Shown: piece by piece, positions 27,718 through 35,687 of the stretch
Layout of the letters: every line of letters begins with the position of its first letter
How positions within the stretch are numbered: position 1 is the first letter of the stretch
Assembly: GCA_907163375.1 (NCBI GenBank)
Contig: CAJQUW010001708.1
Coordinates: 186,001 to 250,000 of the forward strand
Length of the DNA stretch: 64,000 nucleotides
Reading direction: 5' to 3'
Origin: Prostheceraeus crozeri
Lineage: Eukaryota; Platyhelminthes; Polycladida; Euryleptidae
Position numbers and translations under genes: made by a program
The notes under the pieces: generated by a model
The model's database searches: none
What the model was told of the DNA's origin: nothing
What the model saw: the letters and a program-made list of their open reading frames with translations, nothing else

Positions 27718-28546
27718 GAGCTACGCTCGAACCTACGCGTCTGAAATTCATAAAGAATACAGAAGGCCTAAATATTTATTGAAAGTAAAAGTATTTAATA
27801 AAGATGATATTTGGAGTGCTGATCTTATTCATATGCCGAATGAAAGGGACTACAAATACGCATTGACCGTTATAGATTTATATACACGATACGCTTGGGT
27901 AAAGCCTTTAAAAAATAAAAGTGGTCTATCAGTTAAATATGCGTTTGAAGAAATCTTTAAAGAAAGTAATAGAAAGCCAAGGAAATTGTTTGTTGATAAA
28001 GGATCGGAATTTTATAACAGAAACGTTCAGCCACTATTTGAAACAGACGAAAGTCATCGCCAAGGCTCAGTTTATTCAACTGAAAATGCAGGAAAAGCTG
28101 TAGTGATAGAAAGATTCAATCGGACGTTAAAAAATAAATTATTCAAGAAATTTACTGAGCAAAGAAATCAGAAATGGTTGAAGATATTACCAGGAATTGT
28201 GGAAGAGTACAATAATAAAGTTCATTCTGGTATTGAAGAAACTCCAAAGAATGCTTCTGACGACCCTGATTTGATACGAAAGAAAATATTCGAGAATAAT
28301 AATTCGAATGAGAGTAATCCGAATTTGCAGAAACTTAAGCCGAAATTTAAAATTGGAGATAGAGTTAGAATATTTAAATATAAGAATAAATTTGAAAAAG
28401 GCTTTGTTGGTTATTGGACTAAAGAAATATTTGAAATTTGCAAAATAAATAAAACTTATCCGATTACTTATGAAATTAAAGATTTAGATAATGAGGATAT
28501 CAGAGGCCGTTTTTATCAAAATGAATTACAGAAAACAGAGCTTTAA
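27665..28546 (+). CDS. Polinton retroviral-type integrase
   Basis: The catalytic core shows D in DIWSADLIHMPN (about residue 56), D in RKLFVDKGSEFYN (about 113) and E in VVIERFNRTLKNKLF (about 150), the DDE triad of rve integrases. A C-terminal SH3/chromo-like region follows (FKIGDRVRIFKYKNKFEKGF, YEIKDLDN). It inserts the element's DNA and makes the 6-bp duplications. The first ~20 codons overlap the phospholipase gene in another frame and consist of hairpin sequence, so the true start is uncertain; it may lie downstream, near SEIHKEYRRP. Confidence 0.85.
   Translation: MKRQLSCLRATLELLSSESYARTYASEIHKEYRRPKYLLKVKVFNKDDIWSADLIHMPNERDYKYALTVIDLYTRYAWVKPLKNKSGLSVKYAFEEIFKESNRKPRKLFVDKGSEFYNRNVQPLFETDESHRQGSVYSTENAGKAVVIERFNRTLKNKLFKKFTEQRNQKWLKILPGIVEEYNNKVHSGIEETPKNASDDPDLIRKKIFENNNSNESNPNLQKLKPKFKIGDRVRIFKYKNKFEKGFVGYWTKEIFEICKINKTYPITYEIKDLDNEDIRGRFYQNELQKTEL
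27672..27742 (+). repeat. hairpin cluster at the phospholipase-integrase junction
   Basis: ACAGCTAAGCTGT, GAGAGCAACGCTC and GAGAGCTACGCTC hairpins in tandem. They form the end of one gene and the start of the next. Confidence 0.7.
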
Positions 28547-28580
28547 CCTTTAGGTGGCGCTTTAGCTAGCTTCGCTTGAG
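28541..28580 (+). repeat. weak hairpin between convergent integrase and protease genes
   Basis: AACCTTTAGGT and AGCTAGCTTCGCT-type pairings lie exactly in the ~35-bp gap between the two stop codons. This is a likely shared 3'-end signal, less perfect than the others. Confidence 0.4.
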
Positions 28581-29069
28581 TTATAGATTGTTTAACTCTA
28601 ACATAATATCTAGAAATGGTACTCCTTCCTGTAATTTAAATAAAACATAAAGGCATAATTGTCCACAATAGGTAGTGCCTGGTGTTTGAATTTGAAACGT
28701 ATTGTATGTTCCCGTTCCAAGTAATTCTTTTACTTCATTTGTAGGGGGCAAACCGTATGAATCAAAATAATAGTTCTCAGCCTCCGGGCGGTCAAAATAA
28801 TAGTTCTGCTGATGATTTTTAACGCCTGCTGACCAATGTACACCTTTTTCATTTGACGTATGAAGATTTACTATGAAATTTACAGTTATTGATGGAACTT
28901 TGTTCCGGGAACTGAAGGTTCCTGTTGGCCTACTTTTTAGGAATTGTAATTCATCCCTCATCAATATGTGAAAATTCTTTATTCCTAATCGATTAGCAAT
29001 CTTATTTAAATCGAAATTCGTTGTTGTCTGTGTTCCATATAATTTCAAAAACTCATTTATGTTGCTCAT
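28581..29069 (-). CDS. Polinton adenovirus-type cysteine protease
   Basis: 162 codons. The catalytic His is in KGVHWSAGVKN (about residue 78), the acidic residue in YYFDSYGLPP (about 104) and the Cys in GTTYCGQLCLYVLF (about 137), the order and spacing of adenain/Ulp1-type proteases (C48/C5) of Polintons. It would mature capsid proteins. It starts at an AT-rich TTATTATAAAATG motif. Between His and Asp, a 14-bp GC-rich insert (28778-28791) is flanked by a 16-bp direct repeat, giving the doubled peptide NYYFD; it stays in frame. Confidence 0.8.
   Translation of the reverse strand: MSNINEFLKLYGTQTTTNFDLNKIANRLGIKNFHILMRDELQFLKSRPTGTFSSRNKVPSITVNFIVNLHTSNEKGVHWSAGVKNHQQNYYFDRPEAENYYFDSYGLPPTNEVKELLGTGTYNTFQIQTPGTTYCGQLCLYVLFKLQEGVPFLDIMLELNNL
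28762..28807 (+). repeat. GC-rich insert flanked by 16-bp direct repeat in protease gene
   Basis: TCAAAATAATAGTTCT at 28762-28777 and again at 28792-28807, with CAGCCTCCGGGCGG between. It looks like a small insertion that duplicated its target. Confidence 0.7.
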
Positions 29070-29105
29070 TTTATAATAAAAAAATTTCTTAAGGGACCCC
29101 TAGAA

Positions 29106-29273
29106 GTCAGAGGGGGGTATTGATTTAAAACTGGTCTCTAATGATGTCTTTCCTTACTACTTAGTCAGAAGGGGGTATTGATTTAAAACATTTTTATAAT
29201 GATGACTTTCCTTACTACTTGGGGGGGGTATTGATTTAAAACTGGTCTCTAATGATGTCTTTCTTTACTACTT
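29106..29273 (+). repeat. tandem repeat, three ~57-bp units
   Basis: Each unit has a G-run, TATTGATTTAAAA, then TAATGATG, and ends TTTACTACTT or CTTACTACTT. It lies just upstream of the protease gene start. Too few and too close-packed to be a CRISPR array. Confidence 0.8.
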
Positions 29274-29369
29274 ATTCAATTTTGAAATGATTTAATTTAA
29301 TCTAAATTTAAACGTTACATTGTTGCATTGTGTTAGTGTTTAACTACATAGAGTTGGTGTTTCGCTCAT

Positions 29370-29515
29370 CTTTTATCAATAGTAATTCATTACTCATCAA
29401 TATGTGAAAATTCTTTATTCCCAATTGCTTAGCAATCTCATTTAAATCGAAATTTAATGTGGTTTTGTTTGCTGTATATTTTTTTGGAAGTCTCTGATGT
29501 TTCTCATTTTTATAG
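29370..29515 (-). repeat. second partial copy of the protease gene head
   Basis: The stretch resembles 28936-29075 (CATCAATATGTGAAAATTCT and the ATTTAAATCGAAAT segment are shared) and is followed by an AT-rich start-like motif. A fossil duplication of the gene's 5' end, diverged from the first copy. Confidence 0.6.
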
Positions 29516-31040
29516 AAAATACAATGTTTCTATTATATTCCCGTAAATGAGAAATTAAAAACAACACATGGATATTTCAATTTGGTTACAACCACTTTGC
29601 ATACATTCAATTTGGATACATTGAACTACATGTAAATTTGTCCACGCGAGGACAAGGTTTCATTGGATGAGAGAAAAATGACGTCATATAACAACATAAT
29701 GAAAATGATTGAAAACAGGAAATAACATTGCATTTAAAACAGGAAATAACATTGCATTTAAAACAGGAAATAACATTGCATATAACAACATAATGAAAAT
29801 GATTGAAAACAGGAAATAACATTGCATTTAAAACAGGAAATAACATTGCATATAAGATACAATTTTTCTAAACAATAGGATTTCTGTCCACGCGAGGACA
29901 AGGTTTCATTGGATGAAACACTCTATTGTATTTACATGTGCAAGAGGAAATAACATTGCATTTAAAACAGAGGGGTTTAAAGAATGATAAATTTTCTTCA
30001 CAGCGCGTCATTTGATTAGTTGAATGGCGCAGTATTTTAGCTGAATGGCGCACCATTATTCAAGAGAATATAATGGTCTAACATTGAAAATAAAGTGTCT
30101 TGCGGCCGTATCGCAATAACAATAGCGGAGTTTAACATCCAAATTCCATTGAATATGTCAGCGCGGTATTATCGCTAAATGACGCACCATTGTTTGACAG
30201 AAGAATGGAATCATTTGGAATGTCACATAATTGCTTTACACAATGAAGTCAATCTTCCGTTAACATTAGGTCGTGAGTTTTAAAGTACAAGAGAAACAGA
30301 CACCCAACAAAGCGTAGGAAATTTGTCTGCTAATTTACCTAATTTCATAACAAATGAAACTTAGGTGCGTGAATAATTGATATGATTTTGCTTCAAGAGA
30401 CTTTAAAAATAAGACTTGTCATTATCACAAACAGAGAGCAGATAGTGCTTACCGATAAAAATTTTACACATAACACTGAGTGAATTGTTTCTTTTTTCAT
30501 GCAACAAGAATTTGTGTAAGTTTACAATTGTATTATTGACTCCACCATTTGGCTCTATGAAATCACTCAAAGAATCTGTAAATTCATGCCTCTCCAATTC
30601 CTCCCGTAATTTTTTCATCCTCCCTGGCAACGATTGTTTTCTTCTATCTTCAAATTGATCTTGTCTCATTTTGAGAAATATATGACGAGAGCGTTTTAAC
30701 ACAACCTTCACTGGCAAGAAACACTGTTAAATCAAATAAGTCTTCAGCACAATTGTTTGAAATAGCCATATCGATTATTGTTGTTGTGTATTGTTACACG
30801 GCATTGCAGCCGGAGTAGGATTTGCTGGTTATATATTTCACGTCTTACAAATGTCTAAGTGGGTGTAGCAGCTGTTTGTTCTTTCATACATTGTTTCCTT
30901 TCAAATGTTTGAGTTAGAGGACACAGCTCCTTACACTGAAATGCATTTTATTCATAAATGCGAGAAGCAGATGTTCTGTACAATTGAATGACAATTGTAA
31001 AAGTACCTAAACTTATTGTTAAGAATATGTCAATTCCTTC
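29516..31040. other. Polinton right-hand region with short repeats, no recognised gene
   Basis: 29639-29668 and 29887-29916 share TCCACGCGAGGACAAGG plus flank. The unit AAAACAGGAAATAACATTGC recurs about six times in 29700-29970. One minus-strand frame, 30403-30717 (104 codons, with REELERHEFTDSLSDFIEP), is less AT-rich than the Polinton genes. I cannot assign it, and it may be captured host sequence or chance. Confidence 0.4.
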
Positions 31041-31760
31041 AAATATTTTTAGTCACATGATATATTTTAAAAACCTGAAAAATGGATTTAAAAGACGTTT
31101 TTAAAAATACTAATTTTCGGTGTCCTAGAACGGTCATGATTTAAGCGAGGGTGAAAATTGTAATTCTCAAATTTTGAAAATCTTAACTTTTATGATTTTT
31201 TCGGTGTCCTGGAACGGTCATGATTTAAGCGAGGGTGAAAATTGTAATTCTCAAATTTTGAAAATCTTAACTTTTATGATTTTTTCGGTGTCCTGGAACG
31301 GTCATGATTTTGGCGGGGGGTGAAAATCGAACCGAAGGTTCTAGGGCTTCGCCCGATTGTAATTCTCAAATTTTGAGATTTTGAAAAATTTGAAAATTGG
31401 GTATTTTTAAAAACGCCCAAATTTGTGAATTTAGGTCTTCATAACCTGAAAAAGGGTTCAAATTCATGAATTTATGTCGTTTTTAAAAAGTACCATTTTT
31501 GAAAAAATGGTACTTTTTGAATGGACTAAATCCATGTATTTAGGTCTTAAAAACCTGAAAAAGGGTCTAAATTCATGAATTTATGTCGTTTTTAAAGATA
31601 CTATTTTTTTGAATTTTGTGGTGGCCTGGAACGGTCTAAATTCATGTATTTAGGTCTTAAAAACCTGAAAAAGGGACTAAATTCATGAATTTATGTCGTT
31701 TTTAAAGATACTATTTTTTTGAATTTTATGGTGGCCTGGAACGGTCTTTTGCCCATTACT
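31041..31760 (-). repeat. Polinton right terminal inverted repeat (720 bp)
   Basis: It pairs with 13212-13763 but is about 168 bp longer, because a unit of about 84 bp (starting GAACGGTCATGATTTAAGCG) is present two extra times at 31130-31297. It carries the mirror hairpin cassette at 31328-31356. Confidence 0.9.
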
Positions 31761-31766
31761 ATCCTG
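31761..31766 (+). repeat. Polinton 6-bp target duplication, right copy
   Basis: ATCCTG, matching 13206-13211. Confidence 0.9.
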
Positions 31767-31902
31767 AAGCTCTAAACAGTGAATTACCAAAACGAAAAAA
31801 ACTGTATATAAATTCACATTCTGTGATGTCTTCCTGTGCATCGGTGATGAGCAGAACAATCATTGGTGGGACTGGCATCATAAGGTAGAGTATTGGCACT
31901 AG
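31767..31902 (+). pseudogene. piggyBac transposase, displaced cysteine-rich C-terminus
   Basis: After the Polinton the plus strand continues LPKRKKTVYKFTFCDVFLCI and EQNNHWWDWHHKVEYWH before a stop. A KRk.t.y.C..C...lC......H..yH pattern is the zinc-binding tail of piggyBac transposases. It joins in frame order to the segment ending at 13211, which shows that the Polinton entered this gene. Confidence 0.75.
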
Positions 31903-32052
31903 TCATTGTTATTTACAGATGTAAACATCACTTGGGTTTTAATTATTGCACATTCATGATTAAAATCAGTTGTTTTGATTTTTACATTAAGTGTTCAGGA
32001 TGTCAGGGTGGGCAGACTATCTCATCGAGGGCGTCAGTGTTGAAAGGGTTAA

Positions 32053-32514
32053 CATGTACATTGTACAGGGTGTAACGAGTACTACATCGGACAAAACGGA
32101 GACCGCCTTCGTCACCGAATGACGGTGCACCGACAACAAGTGCTTGATGCCAGGTATTCCATCCTACCTGTAAGTAAACACGTGACCAGATGTGCAAAAG
32201 ACAACGATACCAAGTTCCTAGTGCTACCATTTTAAAAGATGCCTCCCACTTTCAAGAAATCAGACAGGGAGAGGGTTGAATCTGATTTCATCCAAAGATA
32301 TCAACCGATACTCAATGCCTCTCATTGATTTTGAATTTTGTGTATGATTTTAGTACATGTTTAATTACTATGCAACCTCCCTCATTTCATTCCCCAGTCC
32401 CCTTGAGAAGTCAGCGGTAGCTGATGAAACTAGTCGGGGAATACATTTAATTTGGAAACCTCTGGTCTTCTTATCTTATTTTATCATCGCATTCGCTTTG
32501 GACTTTTTCATTCA

Positions 32515-32516
<2 letters not shown>
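32053..32516 (+). mobile_element. Penelope-like element, right copy, 3' segment
   Basis: Resumes the GIY-YIG endonuclease interrupted at 11222: the plus strand encodes GCNEYYIGQNGDRLRHRMTV and LPVSKHVTRCAKDNDTKFL. A 3' untranslated region identical in layout to the left copy follows, ending at a 77-base (TA)n tract. Confidence 0.85.
32399..32439 (+). ncRNA. hammerhead-like fold in PLE 3' region (second copy)
   Basis: Same sequence as 8323-8363 on the other strand: stem I CCCC/GGGG, a 6-bp stem II, GAAAC and GTC. The core strand TTGAGAA departs from CTGANGA in two positions, so cleavage activity is doubtful. Confidence 0.55.

Positions 32517-32593
<77 letters not shown>
32517..32593 (+). repeat. 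(TA)n microsatellite, 77 bases
   Basis: A pure TA run at the 3' end of the right PLE copy. Confidence 0.95.
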
Positions 32594-32596
<3 letters not shown>

Positions 32597-32844
32597 CATA
32601 AGTAATCGTCATGAGACTTAATAATAAAGATAAATTAAAAAAAAAACGCCATATTTCTCCTTCAATTATCTCCCGCGGGCTCTTTGATTCTTATCATCGC
32701 CGCCGTGTGGAAATGTCAACAATTGAAGCCATTAAGCCTCAAATAAATGTGAGAAGATAATGATGCCGCCTGGGCATACACGTGTTGAACTCTTGTTACT
32801 TTTCTTTATAATGCAATGTCATTTCACTTCATGTACATTTACTT

Positions 32845-32885
32845 CGTTCACCTGATGAAGTCGTAGACGAAAATTCGTGAATAAA
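32845..32885 (+). ncRNA. possible decayed hammerhead motif
   Basis: TTCAC, CTGATGA, a short AGTC/GAC hairpin, GAAA and then GTGAA complementary to TTCAC. The core matches well but stem III is almost absent. It lies between two TA microsatellites and ends near AATAAA, as PLE 3' regions do. Confidence 0.4.
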
Positions 32886-32925
32886 CAATTCTATCTTTGA
32901 GACTACGTTTTTTTTAATTTATCTT

Positions 32926-32948
32926 TATATATATATATATATATATAT
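32926..32948 (+). repeat. (TA)n microsatellite
   Basis: 23 bases of TA at the 3' tail of the minus-strand SINE that follows. Confidence 0.9.
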
Positions 32949-33100
32949 CAAATCTCAACAGATGTAACCACCACGAGACATGTTTCGGCCTGTTGGGCCT
33001 CATCAGTCGTGGTTAGGTTTGAACCAGCGACGTTGGAGCTAGAGGACGTGCAAGCATACCCTCTAACCACAAGGCCACCGGACCATCTGTTGAGAGCGTG
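32949..33100 (-). mobile_element. tRNA-derived SINE carrying a hammerhead ribozyme
   Basis: Read on the minus strand, GGTGGCCTTGTGGTTAGAGG resembles a tRNA A box region and GGTTCAAACC a B box, spaced as in a tRNA-like RNA polymerase III promoter. A complete hammerhead follows at 33012-32971, and then a (TA)n tail. The unit is bounded by inverted CTCAACAGATG words (32954-32964 and 33084-33094), which could close the RNA into a loop. SINE-like hammerheads of this plan are known from schistosomes. Confidence 0.7.
32971..33012 (-). ncRNA. minimal type I hammerhead ribozyme
   Basis: On the minus strand: stem I CCACGA, core CTGATGA, stem II GGCC with a CAACA loop and GGCC, then GAAAC, a tiny stem III and the GTC cleavage site, closed by TCGTGG, which pairs perfectly with CCACGA. 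All conserved core bases are present in 42 nt. Predicted self-cleavage is after GTC. The short stem III is typical of retroelement hammerheads. Confidence 0.8.
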
Positions 33101-33249
33101 AATTAGCCAGGAAGGCACTGCTTTAACGCAGGCACGTGGAGGGCGGACTGCTTTCTGCAATCACTTAATACCGCATCTGAGATTGAGGCGCTTCACGCAG
33201 GCGCTACTCATTACATGTTTAGACAAGTAACCTGGTACTTTATATCCTT

Positions 33250-34314
33250 TATATAGCTCACAGTAAAATGATCATTTTAGCATAGAGCATCAAAATCTTT
33301 TACGATGGTCGAGGCAGATGGATTTGGCAATTAATGACAGCAAGTGCTATTAAGGACTCCTGACACAGAAGCATAATTATTATGCGAATGTCGCCCTTAC
33401 CTTACCTTACCTGGAGCTACATTCGTTGATGCTGTTGTTATCCTGCGTGTAAGATTCACCTCTCGTGCAACATGGTCTGATCACATCGACAAAGTGAACA
33501 AGACCGATACGTGTACCGAAGGCATGCCTAACTCCTGCGATTTTAAGATCTACTTTAATATCTTCATTGGTTTGTTCGATACTCGAATATTGTGCTCCGT
33601 CGCTTTCAGGCTTATAAACAACTGAATCGAATCATCTTGAGGGCAGCGATTCCATCGCTGCATCTGTGGCCAAGGGTGCACCGGCGAGTGCTTTGCCACA
33701 CTTGATGTTCACAGAGCCATGCTCTCTGACACGTTTCTCGTATAAATGATGGAAACTGATGACTTTCTGCTGATCGGAGGCTTGGTAGCTTTCTGCTACC
33801 CAAAGGACGAACGGATCGACGTGCGAGGTCCCTCGTATTGCAAGTTTGCAAACGTTACAACTTAATGCATCCACGTTGAATTTACGAACTTTCTTTATTT
33901 ATCATGTCATATTTTTCTTCCTTTCCAACTTTTTCAATGATGTGTTTTCGCTAATTTTTCCTGTAATAATGATTTTCACCCAACTATGAATAAAAACGCA
34001 TAATATGTTAGAGCGATCAGATTCAAACTTTTAATCATAGCGCGATAGAATACAAGCATTACTCAACAAGACACCAGAAAGCTTGCAATGCACTGCACTT
34101 TTGCAAAGAACAACTGCCTTAACTTGGTAAATGATCAGAACAAAACAACAAAGACTAGGACTACCTCAGAATTTGGGACAACTATAAATGTCGCTGCACT
34201 TAGCACGAAGGCAAACCCAGCAAATTACACTGTGGTCTATAATGTTCGTCATTTCTAATATTTGAGCTCATGTTTCTCTTGAAAAGTTCAATTACGACAT
34301 TTTACAGTAGTTAT
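33250..34314 (+). mobile_element. LINE 3' fragment (Jockey/CR1-like), first copy
   Basis: In shifting frames the plus strand reads LLRWSRQMDLAINDSKC, VRFTSRATWSDHIDKVNK and VPKACLTPAILRSTLISSLV then SILEYCAP. This is the thumb and post-RT region of Jockey/CR1-like LINEs. An untranslated stretch follows. 33499-34314 is repeated at 63185-64000 with about three differences in 816 bases. Confidence 0.65.
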
Positions 34315-35687
34315 AATTAAAGTTAAAAATTAAACTTGAATCAATCCTTGCAACAATCTCTAATTTTTTGGCTGAAATTTATTGGAACGCTATGTAAATA
34401 CATGAGCATCTCATCATCATCAGCTAAATATCCTTCAAGTAGTCATTTCAAACATAAGCAGTGCGACATTTTCTTTCAAATATATTTCCGAATCATTAAG
34501 CCTTGCCCTTGCGTATATAAAAATGCAAGCACTTTCTATGGAATACGCGTGAATATGTATGTACGAAAATCTCCTAAGATAGGAAATCTATTGATTTTCG
34601 GAGGCATCCCATTCTATAAATTCCATGCCGGCATTTTTCTGAATATAAATTGACCAGTTTGCCAAACTTTCGTAATCAGCCAAAATCACTCTTTTTAAAA
34701 AACAGCTCGACTGTTCATTTTTCAAATTGCACATTGTGATTACAGAGGATGACTATATTATATTGAAAATGCAGATAGGGCATCTGGACGATTGTTCCGA
34801 CAAGTATTAATCAATATCCGACAAGAATCAATTGCCATATATGGAAATCTTTGAAATCAACAAGCATTGATTTCTTCAAAACCAGCTCAATGAATGATTT
34901 GACCCTTTAGGATGTAATGGGATATCTTTATACCACCAACTATCTAAATTTCAATGCATATATTGAATACTACATGTAATGGCACTATTTTTTGGTTTTC
35001 GTGCCTTATTGGGACTAAAAAGATCCAGATTGACATCCGCACATGTTTGTTTAAAAAATCAATCGATTTGATTACAGTCGCTGAAAATGAGTATATTTTT
35101 ATTATCAGCATATTTCATTGAGTACACTTAGTAAGCGGCGATAAATGATTACAATAAGTGTCTCATTAGACTTATGCTACTATATTTTAAAGAATATGAC
35201 GTGTATGTATAAATATGGTAAGTCATATTTATTGCAAAAAATCTAAGACTTTACACGAAATAATAGCATGTAATGTGGATGATTGTGACTTTTTCGCAGA
35301 AACTGTTTACAATAATTTGTGTTAATTTTACTTGTTTAAATATAAACAATATTTGGATGAAATTCTCATATACCTTGGAGCTAGAATTTGATTATTTATT
35401 ATCATCTCTTACACAATGGTACTTGAATGATCAGACAGGCAATTTAGAGACAGCATAAGCTCATTTTACATTATCAAAGGGAAGTTTTGAAAAATTCATG
35501 TATTATTCATGTTTAGAGTTCCCATAAAAGTTGATAAATGCTCATCCAGATACTAATGGATTCAGCAATCACCAAAGTCAATCTGCTGAAGTTAGACAGC
35601 GCTCCATAACAACGACAATGCTTCCTTCCACAATAAACATTTTCAGCAATTTCATTTCGATGAAATTCTAAAAGTCAGAGTTGATCC
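34315..35687. other. AT-rich flank upstream of the channel gene
   Basis: No domain, terminal repeat or clear promoter element is recognised. The gene's promoter and any 5' untranslated exon probably lie here. Confidence 0.35.

Larger units (their letters stand above)
13212..31760 (+). mobile_element. Polinton (Maverick), 18.5 kb, nearly whole fossil
   Basis: It begins AGTAATGGG and ends CCCATTACT, with long terminal inverted repeats and 6-bp ATCCTG duplications in the piggyBac transposase gene. Its genes include the family's hallmarks: protein-primed DNA polymerase B, retroviral-type integrase, adenovirus-type protease, packaging ATPase, and major and minor jelly-roll capsid proteins. It is much more AT-rich than the flanks apart from scattered GC-rich hairpins. 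It looks nearly whole, with about two breaks, and is younger than the piggyBac copy it sits in. Confidence 0.95.
11223..32048 (+). mobile_element. piggyBac transposon inserted in the PLE and carrying a Polinton
   Basis: The ends read CCTTTTCAACCCGAGCGGCC at 11223 and, as reverse complement, CCCTTTCAACACTGACGCC at 32048, an imperfect inverted pair. Both sides have the TTAA duplication typical of piggyBac (11219-11222 and 32049-32052), and the flanks are two halves of one PLE endonuclease. Without the Polinton the element is about 2.3 kb, the normal size. GGCC-rich subterminal repeats lie at 11235-11300. Confidence 0.9.

Noticed and set aside
29106-29273. Possible CRISPR array (three repeats of ~57 bp)
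   Set aside because: The units are contiguous without unique spacers and lie in an animal Polinton with no cas genes.
13212-31760. Free viral genome or contamination joined by assembly error
   Set aside because: The element has exact 6-bp target duplications in a piggyBac gene whose coding sequence continues on both sides.
32357-32605. Tyr-Ile repeat protein
   Set aside because: Reads through the (TA)n microsatellite at the end of the PLE.
33013-33100. tRNA gene on the minus strand
   Set aside because: A and B box words are present but no acceptor stem or full cloverleaf forms, and a hammerhead and TA tail follow, so it is a tRNA-derived SINE.
34336-34653. 105-codon frame upstream of the channel gene
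   Set aside because: AT-rich, no domain, no splice or promoter context; most likely chance.
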